Positions 28,942 through 42,059 of a stretch of 64,000 nt of DNA are shown piece after piece; position 1 is the stretch's first letter; each line of letters begins with the position of its first letter. The notes beneath the pieces were generated by a model, which saw only the letters and a program-made list of their open reading frames with translations, made no database searches and was not told where the DNA came from. Source of the stretch: Dioscorea cayenensis subsp. rotundata. Its lineage: Eukaryota; Streptophyta; Magnoliopsida; Dioscoreales; Dioscoreaceae. The position numbers and the translations under genes are program-made. The stretch is from assembly GCF_009730915.1 (NCBI RefSeq), contig NC_052474.1, forward strand, positions 8,653,501-8,717,500. Direction: 5' to 3'.

Positions 28942-31884
28942 TCACCAATAATCACCACACGAGCATAATCCACCACTAAAATGGTGAAACCGATTAGAAT
29001 CCCGCAAAATTATCAACCTATTCTCAATTGCAGATATATACTTAATAGCATTGTGACAATCTTCACAGACCCTAAGGTTCTTGATCACTCGAACAGGCCT
29101 GCCAAGAGGCATATTCAGAATACCAAATGCAACGGCAAGTTTCTCACTGTGGTATTTAAGCATATGTTCCTTCTCTTCCTCTTCGACATCATGCAATACC
29201 ATTTCTGTGGCAGATACATAACCTGCCTTCTTCATTTTCATGTCTAATTCCTCCAGGAAAGCATAGATCCTATCTTTCTCCGGATGGATAGAATCACCAG
29301 CAGAAAATGTATGGACCTTATTCTGCGCCTCTATCCAACTGAATCCTGGCACCTTTTTCACACCTTTCTCCCTCATCATCAATCTCAACTTTCCTACATT
29401 CTTCCATTTACCAGATGCAGCATATAAATTCGAAAGAAGAACATACATTCCAGAGTTATCAGGTTCCATCTCAAAAATCCTTTCAGCTGCTTTCTCACCT
29501 AATTTAGTATTACCATGTTTCCTGCTGGCACCTAATAAAGCACCCCACATAGTTCCATCTGGTTTAAATGGCATATCTTTCATAAGAGCCTCAGCTTCCT
29601 CTAACCGTCCTGCTCTTCCCAGAAGATCAATCATGCAAGTATAGTGCTCTGCCTTTGCAGTGACACCAAATTCTTGATGCATTGAATAAAAATAATTGAT
29701 TCCTTTATTTACCAAACCAGCGTGGCTGCATGCTGACAAAACTCCAACCTACCAAAACAAATGACAGGGATAAGTACCTTTATTTCACACAGTATGGTAT
29801 TCATCCTTTAAGAGTAGTAGTAACTAAATGAAGTCAGGGAAACTGAAGTGCATCTAATGTATCTTCAATAACATATTTCTAAGTTCATGATCATGCTTAA
29901 TAAATTTGGCTAGAGAAACTAATTGATGGAGCTCAAATAAGACATTCTAAATAATAATAAACTAAAACATACATAGTTTTGAGGGTGTCTTGAGGCTCTT
30001 GCCAATGAATAACCACCAAACTCATGTTTGTCAGTTAACAGTTAAATTCTTCATAACGTAAACCATTAAAAGCCCCAGTATTCTCTAATCATCAAGTTCT
30101 TAAGTTCCAGGTTGGAATATAAAATAACAGTCAGGACTTGGGGTGTGATAAGAAAACTGTGAGGATGTTAGTTAGTGAATTCACCATTACATGAGAATCT
30201 AATTTCTGCATTGATAGACATATTTGATAAAAGACTCACCAGGAACTCTAAACTCTAAAAAGATTTAAATTTGAAATAAAACTAGAAATGAAATGTTCAA
30301 CTTTGAGAAATAAGAAGGGGTTGTTCTAAATGACTATTAAGGTGTTATGAAGGTTGTGGCAATCATTACCAGTGTAATGTCATCTGGTTTGTTTCCCGTA
30401 GTTCTCATCAAATCAAATACTTCCAGTGCCTCCTGGCCAAACCCATGTCTAGCATAACCGGCAATCATAGTATTCCAAGAAACCACATCTTTTTGAGGCA
30501 TCTGCTTAAATGCTCCATATGCTTCATCTATGCTCCCAGATTTGCAATACATCGCAAGAAGCGCGTTCCCTACAAAGCAACCCATTTCATACCCTGCTTT
30601 AACCAACCTCCCATGCACCTGCATACCACACTCCAAGATTGCAATATCAGCACACGTACTCAAAGCACAAGTGAACGAAGACCTATTCATCCTCTCCCCC
30701 ACTCGCCCCATTTCTATAAAGATATGCAAAGCATCCTCACTTCGCCCACTCTGAGAATATCCTGCTATCATAGCAGCCCATGAGACAGAATCCCGCTCTG
30801 GCATCTCATCAAAGAGAAGCCGTGCCTGGTCAATCATCCCGTTCTGAGAATAAGCAGTGATCATTGTGTTCCACGAGCTCACATTCCTGCAAGGCATCAA
30901 CTCAAACAATTCCATTGCCTTATCCATCATTCTATGCTGCACATAGGCAGCAATCATCGCATTCCACGAAACTGAGTTTCTTTCTGGCATTTCATCAAAA
31001 ACCAATCTGGCCTCATCCAACATCCCATTCTGTGCATACCCAGAAACCATTGCAGTCCAAGTAAATACATCCCTCTCAGTAGAAAAATTGAACAACCTCC
31101 TAGCTTCCGCCATCATCCCACTCTGCGCATAACCAGAGATCATAGTATTCCACGACACAACATCCTTCTCTGGCATTCTATCAAAAAGTTCACGAGCTTC
31201 AAAAAGTCGCTTCTTTTGCATATACCCAGCGATCATAGCATTCCAGGAAACAACCTCCCAATGCTTGTTTGAGTCAAACAATAATCGAGCCTCATCAATC
31301 CGACCATTCTGCACATAGGCAGCCAGAACACCATTCCAAGACACACTATTCCTCTCAGGCATCTGGTCGAACAATTCACGGGCGGCATCCACATGACCAC
31401 AGCGCGCGTAGGCAGAGATCATAGTATTAAAAGAGACAATGTCTCTAAGGGGCATTTCATCGAACAGCTTGCGTGCAAAAGAGAGGCCACGGTAGCGAAC
31501 AAGACCATGGAGGATGACATTATAGGAAACGAGATCACGGCAGGCCATGGAGTCGAAAAGGCGGAGGGCAAGAGACGGGAGGTTGTTGGAGAGGTAGCCG
31601 GACAGCATGGAGTTGAAGGAAACGGTGGAGCGGCGAGGCATGGAGTCGAAGACGAGGTGCGCTGCATCACAGCGGCCATGGCGCATGTGCTCGGAGATGG
31701 CTTTGTTCCATCTGATGATCTCGGCGTCACTGGGAGGCGTCTTCGTGTTCTTGTGAACCTTCTTCTTGTTCTTCTTCTTCTTCGTACTTCGTGAGGGATG
31801 GATTTGGCGGGAAGAAGCTCCGGCGGTAGCGGTGCCGGCGGCGGAGTGGAAGAAGCGCGCGAAGACGTTGGAAAGGGCGCGCAT
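28942..31884 (-). CDS. DYW-class PLS pentatricopeptide repeat protein (organellar RNA editing factor type)
   Basis: Two exons, 31884-30370 and 29748-28942, joined CTG|GTT in phase across a 621-nt GT-AG intron, giving 773 aa. Residues 1-45 are Arg/Ser/Ala-rich then Lys-rich and look like a mitochondrial or plastid presequence. More than ten PPR units follow, many of the type '[16 protein letters not shown]...ARRLFD'. The E region and DYW domain follow. The deaminase zinc signature is intact: [10 protein letters not shown], then CEDCH, and the C-terminus CSCGDYW. DYW proteins bind organelle transcripts and convert specific cytidines to uridine. The order of repeats and tail closely resembles Arabidopsis At4g02750. 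The intron inside the coding region is uncommon for PPR genes, which are mostly intronless. Confidence 0.92.
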
Positions 31885-32008
31885 GGTTTTACTCCGCCGA
31901 GGAGAGTGGTTTCGGGGGTTTTAAGTTGTTTGGGAGGATTTTACTATGTACCCCCTGGAAACTTTGAAATTTCTTTTGCTTCTTCTTTAAATTTTGAAAT
32001 AAATCAAA

Positions 32009-32855
32009 CTATACGAGATTTTCCCTGTCAAATCACTGTATAATTTTTTAATCGATGGTGGGGCTGCGATGCCCGATTGCGAAGTTCTTTTGCCGCAGTG
32101 GGTGCCCTAAGAAAATCAGTCTCTTCAATTGGTTAGCTTGGAAAAATCGTATTCTTACACTAGAAAACCTAACCAACAAGCGTTGTAATAGGCTGCCAAC
32201 AGCAACTTGTGTGCGTTGTGCTTTTCTGGGATTGAATTCACGGACCATTTATTCTTTTTGTGTCCTTTTGCCAGTTTCGTGTGGGATTACTTTACTAGGA
32301 TCTTTCAGCTCTCTAGTGCTCCAACCTCTATGAGACATCTCTGGGGTCAGTGGAGGCTTGACTGGCTTCCGGCCAAGAGAGCATTTGGGGACCTTCTCGC
32401 GAAGGCAATTGTTTGGAACATCTAGCTTGCTAGAAATGATTGTATTTTTAATGACAACATTGTGCCTGCGTGTTGCATTGTACTGAAAATTGATAGGATG
32501 CTCTTATCTTGGTTCTCTCCAGTGTCTGAGGATCAGAGGATGCGGTGTGAGGATGATTTGTCTACTATTAGAAGGAGCTTGGATTTCCTTGGCCCTCAGG
32601 TGGAGGTTGCTGGTGCGACGCTACCGACAGAGGAGGTTCCTGACCAGAGTACGGAATAGGTGTTGGCTGTGACTGTGGCTGCGACGGCAAGGATGGCCCT
32701 TGTCCCTTCTTTTCATTTGGGTTTTTTTGTATGTGTACCTAACCACATATAGTGGTTCTTGTACTCTTTTGTCTGTCCCACCTGGGTTGGTGGCTTTTGT
32801 ATGTTCCTGTTTTACTTAATTGAAGTGGTTTATCCACCTTTTCAAAAATAAAATA
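32009..32855 (+). mobile_element. 5'-truncated LINE (L1-type) 3' end fragment
   Basis: Translated pieces match the zinc-binding module that follows LINE reverse transcriptases (zf-RVT): ISLFNWLAWKNRILTLENL, then NRLPTATCVRC in one frame and DHLFFLCPFASFVWDYF in the next, so a frameshift lies near 32215. A stop follows after VWNI (about 32424). The fragment ends in an A-rich tail (32843-32858). A 12-bp match AAATAAATCAAA flanks it at 31997-32008 and 32856-32867 and is the likely target duplication, though AT-rich. The RT domain itself is missing. It lies about 125 bp upstream of the PPR start codon. Confidence 0.7.
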
Positions 32856-32867
32856 AAATAAATCAAA

Positions 32868-33576
32868 TTAAAATAAAATTGTGTTATATATGCATATGTA
32901 GATGTTATTTTTCTTTTATATGTTAAAATTAATGTGGAATTACATATAACAACTAACAACGCCAGTCCAATAGATAATAATAATTAGTTGACAATGAGAT
33001 TTATTTTTTTTTAAAAAAGGGATAAATCACTTCAAATTAGATAAATTATTCATTATTTTTTGTGACCGGAGGGGATAAATCAAATTAATGTTTTTTTTTC
33101 TAATAGTAATCAACAATTTCAGGCATTTAAAAGGGGAGAACAGTAAAAATCTAGATAATCTATTTCAGGTGATAAAGCAACAAAAACAGGAGTTAAAATG
33201 AAGTGGACACTAGCCAAGTAAACATTAAAAAAGTGATAATACTCTAAACAATGATCATCAAAACCAAATGGCAAACAAATTTATTCAGAAATATAATCTT
33301 CCTGTACACACACTTCTGCAGAAACAGAGGTAGAAGGGAATTTACAGCCAATTAGGATTAGCAGCATCCACATAAATCATATAACATCAACCTTTGCAAG
33401 TAATTATAGCTAAATCACCATAACTATATGAACTCAAAGAAGTTTTAAGGTACTAATAATGCATCTGTTCATTTGGGGTGAGAATGGGTAGAGAAGATAG
33501 CCGAGATTTGAATTAACTGATGAGAGGTCAATAGACTAAGCTAATGAACCATTGCTACACTTCATTGCCGAATTTC
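32868..33576. other. 3' flank of the SSP4-like gene; AT-rich, no gene
   Basis: AT-rich sequence between the LINE fragment and the stop codon of the minus-strand phosphatase gene; it must include that gene's 3' UTR. A repeated 'gggataaatca' motif occurs at about 33020 and 33071. No ORF of interest. Confidence 0.5.
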
Positions 33577-36500
33577 TTATGCAATTATAGGACGAACATC
33601 GTCTGCATCAACCAAGGTTTCGAGAAATGGAAGTAATGAAAGTAGTGCATGGTCTGATGGGTCATCAAACCAACTCATGATAGGTATACCATTGTTCACT
33701 TGCAACCTGAAAACCTGAAACAAATAAAGAACAGCATGACAATGTCTTCATTAATGATCATTAGCCAAGACTGTGAATTTAAAAGTTTATGCATGGAAGT
33801 TTACCTGAGGAGAATTGTCGATAATGGCAACTTTTGCTAGATCGATTCCAAGAACAGTGAGGTCTTTTGTATAGCTACCATCAGAAAAAATGCATGATTC
33901 CCGATAAATTCGACGCCCAATTAGCATTTTGTCTGGATCAAGAATATCCAATAACTGTTCAGCATAGATGCTTTGACTTGCGGTGAAAACAATAATCTCA
34001 AACATTTGAGCTACTCTCTCAAGGAAAATCTGAAGGTAGGGTCTCCGTTTCACATACACCATATGCTGTTTCAGGTTAAAAAATACAGGAAAAGAGAAGT
34101 CTGCATCTTCGCAAGGCTCCAGTGTAGAATGGACAAGAGTTTCTGCAAAGAAAACCTTGAGTGAAATAGAAATTTCTCAATGTTAACATTACTGCAACTA
34201 CTGTTAGTCAAGTGATTCAACAGCCGCAAGTTATTTGGCTTTTTATTTTTTGAATCTCAAACTGAAAAATGGTTAATCTTATATCTGCTACTGGCAATCA
34301 AATTATACAAAGGGAATGGTTAATAGTACATCTAATAATGGCAATCAAATTATACAAAGCTTGATAGAGCCTACCTGTCTAACAAGGCAAGCATGCAGGT
34401 AGAGGTTCAAAATATTGAAAGAATAATAAAAAAAAACTAGCAGTGATAAATCATAAAAATAATAAGTTTTGAGTAGAAATACCATCCAAGTCTAGCACAA
34501 GAGTGATAGACTTCTTTTTCTGTGTTTCATTTGGTAACAAAATTGGCCTGATGGATGAAACTGCCTCAGGCAAATCAGGTAAATTTTTGAAAATTAGCTG
34601 TGGATCAAAGCATTCAGTTTCTGCAAGATCACCAGAGTGATAAGCTAGACCTTCCTGGTCAGATGATTTTAGTTGATGAATTGCTAGATACAGGTAGGCA
34701 TCATCGGAGTCCACCACAGCGTCTTCAATGCAGGTCCCATCATGCGTATTAGTTGTTTCTATTGTTGACTCTAGAAATGGGAGTTTCATATATTTCTCAG
34801 ATGTGTCTAACAGTATATCATCATTTATCTGTTCATAGTAAGGGCAAGTAACGTCCATAACATCAGCAAATGTCAACTCCCCGTCGAAAGTCAAAGCATT
34901 AGCACCCTCACAAATGAAGAAATCTGAAACACTGCAAGTTTGAAGGTCTCTTGAATGACAACTTCCATCATCACTTTCATCAGCAACAAGAAGAGGCAAA
35001 GCAGGTTGTTCAGCATCTCTAACTGCAAAGCAGGAATATGTTATGCTTCATGGGCTGATCAATAATTTTCCTCCTATTGGAGGATCAATCAAAAATAAAA
35101 TATTGTAACATTGTGAAGAAGGAAAAAAAAAGTTAAAAAGGCGTTAATATGTCCATCACATCATGATAAGTTGGAAAATAGTCTGACCACCTTGATCATG
35201 GTGAAGATAATAAGAAATTTGAAGTTGCCCTGCCTTGCGCATCTTGCTAGGGCCATAAGATGCAAATTTTGACAATAAATTGCAAGTAATGAATAGCCAG
35301 AGCACAGACATTAAGTTTAGACAAATAAAGTAGCTAGTATATAATAATGATTTCAAATTAGCATAAGTAACCACTGTGCAGTTGACATGAAACACTTAAC
35401 GATAAAGTCTCCTTAGTCAGCACCATGACAACTTTATCTGCTAGGATACGATCTGACATCCTAAAATTGAATATTTCCTTCAAAACTGACCAGTATAAAT
35501 AACATATGGTGTATAGCAAGGCAGAAAGGTTGAAGATGTTTATATGGATACAATATGAACTCATCTGACACATTTAATTGAGTGCTTCAAGATTTGCACC
35601 AAAAATAATAATATTTCACTTTTGATTATGCATCTATCTACATGTCATGTTGTTTCGAGTGACCTAGTAAAATACATGCTCAGCATCCATACTAGCATTT
35701 CTGGATAAATGTTGAAACTGTTCCAACCTATGAAAGAACTTCATATAATGACACCGTGACACTAATATCTACGTGATGCATGATTCGGTGTGCTCACATT
35801 GACAGAGCCTGGTAAGCAAAAAGATCTTGTAGAGAACAGAAAAAGGAAGCCTAGGTTCAATTCAGGCATGTTTCATGCTTATTGAGCCACTCATTTTGTC
35901 TACATCAGCAAGACTATTCTTGATACCAGGAGGACTGTCTCGTATGCAGAAACATGCCAGAATTTGTGAAAGAATAAAATGCTAAACAATCTAAAACAAA
36001 CTTTAAGACGGATTCAGAATGGTAAATGAGAATGTATCAAATGAATGCATATTGAAAGTCATAGACCAAGTAAAGATGATAATTTTGAATACACGTCGAA
36101 ACTTGATACAAATGCCTTCCTACCTGAATTATTTATACCAATCATTTTGAACTCAGAATCTTCAGGCATCAAGATTGGAGAGAAGATCGTCTGCAGGATA
36201 GATGGAGATGTGATTGTTTCTAACCCCTGCAAAATGTAACCATTCTTATCTATAAAAATTGTAACTATATACAATATACAATAAGGTAAGGTGTGAAGGT
36301 ATGACAAAGCAAGGCATAACCTTCATTAACTAAATATTGCATGTGAATAACTTGCAATGTTAAGAACATTATAGACATGACCAGGCAAGTAGTCATATGT
36401 GAATGCAAATATCAATCCAAATTCAAAATGCATGCCAAGAACTAAAACATATTAGGCATGAACAGGTTTTTGGCCATCATAAATATATAAAGTTAGGTTA

Positions 36501-38033
36501 TTCATATATGACTAGCTTCAGTCCACATACGAAGTTATTCAATGTATAGGAGCAATCTTATGGTATGATCATAATGTTAAAATAGAAAATTTTAGGGACG
36601 GAAATTAGCAGAAACTGAAACTAGTGAAGAAGAAACAAAGAATGATTCAAAAATCAATTAATTATCTGGAATCCAATCAAGGTAGTAATGGAACAGAACA
36701 CTAGCCCAAGTGCTGTACTACTAATACATAAGCTAATCTAAAACATGAGATATGAACAAAAATAGCATATAAACAGCATATCCGCCAAATAGGTGTTATG
36801 AAACTCAATGCCTCAGGTGCCCAGCAGTTGCCACATGATAATAAGGATGAATTGAGAAAACCAAAAATTAGCTAACTCCTATTGAGGCAGATTGTTTCTA
36901 TTTGAGTATTAAATAGAGATGAATGTTTGTTTCAAACTAAACTACTCAAATCATTTCAAAAGGAACACTATCACCCTTGTTGACCTAGAAGAATATGCTT
37001 CTCAATTTCTGAGTTCTGGCATGTCTATCAAAATTTTCTTTTCTCTTCCATTATTCAGTTATATGACAATTATCCATCATTTTCTTCTGGCTCAAAAAAG
37101 CTGCGCCCCATGCTCTACAGAATTCTACTGGCAGTAGCTAAGAAGTGTGAATGCTCATGCTTTCAGCATTTAAATTGGAAAGAAAATAAGTGCCAAAAAA
37201 AAACAAAAAAGAAAAACAAAAAGCAAAAGAAAAGTTATCTTACTGTTCTTCCATTCAACATGGAATCACATAATAACGATGGTGGAAGTTTTGACAATTC
37301 AATTGAATCCCCAGCAAATAAGTCTTGGTAGTCACAAGCTTCATTGCTGTTTACAACTCGGTCAAATTCTTTAACATTGGAGGTAACTGTAATAGGCACA
37401 CACGTTAAAGCTTTAAATTTGTAGATCAGGTGAGTAATCTTGCAAGAAACTCATGCCAAGTTACATATAGAATTGAACGCGTAATAGAGATGTAGATAAC
37501 AGAGGTTTTGGACATCCGGAGCTTAAACCAAAAAAATAATATACAGAGCCAAACTGGTGAAGAGCATCCAGAGATAAACCATACTTTGCATCGCAAATTT
37601 CTAATTTAGGCGACAAGCATCTGTATGTGGGATTTCCTCTCCTTTTCTTATTGTTAGAAACAAAAATCACAAAAATAAAATTGGATATAAGCTATTATGC
37701 ACGTCATAGAAACTGTACATAGTCTGCTTATCACCAGCTAAGATGTTCCAGGGCCCATCAAAAACTCACAATACCAAAGCCCATGCAATACAATATTAGG
37801 AGAGAACTTGCCCAGATGTTTACTAGTATGAGGCTCTAGCTAAAATGTCTGTGATTAATAGAAAACATACCATCAAAAGAATCTTGAATAAATGTGTCCA
37901 GCACTGCTTCTGTTTGAGTTGCTTTGACCTGAAGACGTGAACCTTTCGATGTTTTACCAGACTTACAACAAGAATGAAGACTCTGTCCTACACCTTCCAT
38001 AGTTGGTCTACTCTTCACTTTAATTGCTGGCAT
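33577..38033 (-). CDS. SSP4: SCP1-like small phosphatase (FCP1/NIF-type CTD phosphatase), SSP4-like
   Basis: Six coding exons: 38033-37871, 37386-37244, 36226-36124, 35022-34483, 34141-33804 and 33714-33577. All join in phase and give 474 aa. The C-terminal about 165 residues are a HAD-family FCP1 homology domain. The catalytic DxDxT motif is DLDET (residues about 314-318), created exactly across the exon 4/5 junction. It is followed by [52 protein letters not shown], and the acidic motif [10 protein letters not shown], then [11 protein letters not shown]. Such enzymes dephosphorylate Ser residues of the RNA polymerase II C-terminal domain in the nucleus. The N-terminal 300 residues are acidic, poorly conserved and begin [10 protein letters not shown], similar to Arabidopsis SSP4. 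The ATG at 38033 is first after a leader splice acceptor at about 38083. Confidence 0.92.
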
Positions 38034-40240
38034 GGAGTTCTGACTAATATATACAGCAATTCCACCAATCAGACACCGACTGCAATTAAGACAAACTTAA
38101 TATTTCCATTAGTCATCAAAATAAATTAGCCAGGTAATTCAGGCCAAATGCATAATAAGAAAAATAAGTCCAAATCACTAAAATTTAAGAAAGCCACTGG
38201 TTTATTTATACTCTTCTAATCTTTGATCATCTACATACCACTTGAATATATTACCAAGAGTCTTCAGTATGAAAATTTAGTATAAATTCAAGTTCTCCCT
38301 CTACTTTCTGGAAAATAGGAAATACAATAATGATTTTGTTAATAATCTTTGACGCCATCATTGCTGATTGAACATCATCATTTGTGCCCTACTGTTCCAC
38401 TAGGCCCAGAACCATCAAATTGCAGCTAATCAACCATTACGTTGATTGGTTATCCAATTCTATAGAACCTTATCTCCCAGGAAATGCAAAATCATGCCAA
38501 GAAGAAATGAGAATAACAAAAGAGCCAAGAAAGGGAAGACATGGCCATTAATTTAGAAGTAAGTTTGTCTTTAAAACATTAGGTTTGATAGGAATGAAAA
38601 GAGAAATAATTGACCAACTCTTGCTAACTGATCTTTACAATCCTTTGAAGCATTTATAATGGATATATTTAATCTGCACTAAACTCTGGTTCTTATGGAT
38701 AACATGAAACATAAAATAACAACTGGAATTCTTGTTTGACTGATGGAGATGACGCATTGATATAAAGCTAGTTATAGTTTAACAAAATGCTCATGATGAA
38801 CTGAAGATGGTGAAACAGAAAGGATAAGAAAAATAAGATGGATGAATAACCAGATTTATGTTGTATGGCTAGTCTATATATCCAGTGACAGATCAGAAGT
38901 CAATACCATCTCTTCAAATGCTTTGCTTTCCTGGACTCTACAGCAATTCTTTACAAGTAACCCTTACCCTGATGCCACAAGTACGACAAACGGTATTAAC
39001 TTAAATACACTAGATACGACAAAAATATTTAGAACAGCTAGAGTGACATTAAGGAATCCAAGATGCCACAAGTACAACAAAAGGAATTAGTTTTAAAACA
39101 TATAGATACGACAAAAACGAATATACCAGCCAGAGTGAAATTAAGGCATTAAGTGCAATCAGTGAAATCTACAAGTTTGATTACTATAATAAATTTTACT
39201 AAAAGTACATGAAGGCTATCATATATAGCTCAAGAAGAAAGTATTAATATCTGGTAAAAAATTTTGCATGCGTGACCATGGTTCTAAAAAATGTAAGATT
39301 TGTGTCTCATTATCAAAGTAAAAACAGCAACATTCCTGATCTCTTAACCTTCTTAACCAAAATCCATAATTGCTAGCCTTCCACAGTTCTGTATAAACAT
39401 TTACACCTACAACCACAAAGATCGACCTCTGTAGCATGGTGATCGTAAATTTTCTTTCTAAGAAGCCTTGGGATCATAGTTTCAGGATCCACTCACCATC
39501 AAATCACAAATTTGGCAATAATTGCATAATCCCGCCTCAATTTTTACTAATAATATCACCAGGAGAATAAGATGTCATCCCCCAAATAGAACAAGAACTA
39601 ATATAAACCTCACAACAATCAAATCACAGTTAGAACCACTAAACCTCTACATGAACTCCACCCAATTAAATTCCCCCCAGTAGCATACTACAAGCTCGCC
39701 TACAAACGATCAAGCCCCAAAATATCAACCCTGAGAGCAGTAGCACAATTAAAAAGGACCAAAATTACTCCTCAAAACAGCAACAGAATCCTGTCCTCGA
39801 GCCGAATTACACCAAGAAAAGAAAATCTCTCACCTTCCCATCGAAAAACCCAAATCCCATCCAAAATCAACCGAAATTCCCCCAAAAACCATCGCAAAGC
39901 AGAGACATAGCAACGAAATTAAAACCCAATAACCACAAGACCATCAAAACCTCGTCTTCCACCCAAACTACAACAAAACAAGAAAACCCCTACAAGTTTC
40001 CATTCAAAACCCCAAATTCCGCCCAAAAACAACCAAATTTCTCCGAAAATCGACCAAAACAAACACGAAAAAGAAAAAAAACAATAGCAAAAGCCAAGAA
40101 TCACATACCCATATATGCAGCTCCCCTCCCTCCCTAATCCTCTCTCTACGCTCGCCTGAATCGATATCGAAACAGAGGAGAAAAAGGGGGAGAGAAAGTG
40201 AGAGAGAAAGAAGGAGAAAAATGGATCCTTGAAATGGTGC
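38034..40240 (-). other. Intron-containing 5' leader of the SSP4-like gene
   Basis: Just upstream of the ATG a consensus acceptor ('ttaattgcag', about 38084-38093 in reverse) marks a leader intron, so a long 5' UTR intron fills most of this region. The probable first exon is the C/A-rich block around 39650-40240 (on the minus strand G/T-rich then 'ctctctttctctcac'), with CT-rich runs near 40150-40225 typical of plant leaders. ORFs on either strand here are short and lack family features. Confidence 0.5.
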
Positions 40241-40600
40241 TCTATATATTAGTCCTCAAGTGAGAGACGACCCAACGGGGCCAAAACACGACGCCTCGCC
40301 GGAGATCCCTTACGGACGGCCCAGATTCGATCCCACAAGTACTCCACAGCCGTTCCCCTTAGGACACGTAGATGCTTCCTTGCCGAGTCATCACTTGCTT
40401 TCGCACGTGTGGAGGTTATGCGCTGAATGCGATGCGAGATGGACCACTGTAAGATGGACACGTGGTTAAAATTGGGAATTTGGAGGACGTGTCGAGATGG
40501 GAGTGGGTTTGCATGGGGATTCGTATTTTGAGGCAATGATTGGTTTATGATCGGTGGGGGTGAACGCACGTGAGATGCAGGTGATTTGGGATTTGGGAAT
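40241..40600 (-). promoter_or_regulatory. G-box-rich promoter of the SSP4-like gene
   Basis: Three perfect CACGTG cores lie at 40404-40409, 40459-40464 and 40567-40572. Additional ACGT cores occur in 'ggacacgtag' (about 40363) and 'gaggacgtgtcg' (about 40485). The region is GC-richer than its flanks and immediately precedes the CT-rich leader. A cluster of G-box/ABRE-like sites suggests bZIP or bHLH control; this is inferred from motifs only. Confidence 0.45.
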
Positions 40601-42059
40601 TGCCGGCCTAAACAGTCAAGGGATTAAAGGTTGACTAGTACTGTTATATTATATATATGTTCTCATAAGTCTTTCTTTTCTTTTTATTATTTGTTATCTT
40701 GGTAAGAAAATTGTTGAAAATTTTTTTATGACTTACTTTTTCAAAGAAAAAAAAAGTTACGTTTAAATGGATAAAAATAATAATTTAAAACCAATTTTGG
40801 GGTTGAAAGAAAAATATAAAAAATATAAAACAAACAAAAAATCGGGAGCAGAGAATCGAGAGAAATAATAACAAGAGAAAATTTAGAGGAGAAGGAGAAA
40901 ATTGTTTTTTAAAAAATAAAATTTTTTATTTTTTTAAAATATTATAAAAAGTCTCGAGTTTGAACTTTTCAGATTACAATTCATATTTAGGATCTCCTGT
41001 GAGAGTTGTGTTTGAGGATTAGTTACTGTTCTTCTCTCCAAAGTTACATAGTAGAGTTATTCATAAATTGTTAGTTAAGCTATATTAACTGGTGCATTTC
41101 TATATTCATTTATTTTTTGTTTTATCGTTTATTAACTTTGTAATATATATATATATATATATATATTATACGAGGGTATTAATCGTTCAACCTTTAATTT
41201 GATAAGGAAAAAGAATTATTATGATAGTGTGATCGAATCTTTTTTAAAAAATATTTAAAAAAAGTATATTTAAAAACATGTTGCTTTATGACTATGTTGC
41301 TATCAATGGTGCATGTGTTCCACATGATGATGATGTGCTCACATGATTATAGTTTTTGTTTTAAAACATAGATGCTGCATGAAAGGATAGTTACTTCTAG
41401 AAATTTGAGGAAGGATGGTGTACGTATATACACACATATATTATTTATTATTTGGAAACACTGTGAGTTTTATTAGGGATACATGACAAACTTGAATTCT
41501 CAAATAATATTTTTTTCAAATGTGAACAAGGGTGTTTAGAGTTGTTAATTCAACCTCATAGAAGCTTGACAATAGCCTCTCTATTCTTTGTCTCTACTTT
41601 GATTCATATAAGACTAGTGCCCGATGTAATGGTTGCCCTCAAAAATAAATAAAGTGTTTGGATTAATTTATAAATATATAAAACTTAAGAAGAGATGAAA
41701 AGCATGGGAACTTAATTTTATGAAAATGAAAATTTGGGATTTATTTATAAAATTTATGAGAACTATCAAATGAGAAGTTTTTAAAGGGTACTGCATAGAA
41801 AAATATGAAAAGATATAAGATTGAGGATTTGTTTTTAAATTTTGTTGAAAATTTGTAAAAATGTAAAAATTGTGGGTTTATTTACAAAAATTTGCAAAAA
41901 AAGTGAAGAGTGAACCAATGGTTGATTCCCATAAATTTTGTAAATTTGTAAAAAAAGTGGATTAATTGAGTCTATTATAAAAATAATATTAGAGGGTTAA
42001 AATGCAAAAAAAAAGGGGTTGTTTGTAAATTTTTGCAGAAATAGAGTTCTCTATAAATT
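40601..42059. other. AT-rich intergenic DNA with diverged short repeats
   Basis: No gene seen. A TA run lies at about 41143-41166. From about 41640 to 42065 the motif 'atttgtaaaaa' / 'tttgcaaaa' with 'gggtttatt' recurs irregularly, suggesting an old tandem array. Confidence 0.5.

Noticed and set aside
30445..31794. ORFs antisense to the PPR gene
   Set aside because: They are shadows of the PPR repeats on the opposite strand; composition and position follow the real exon.
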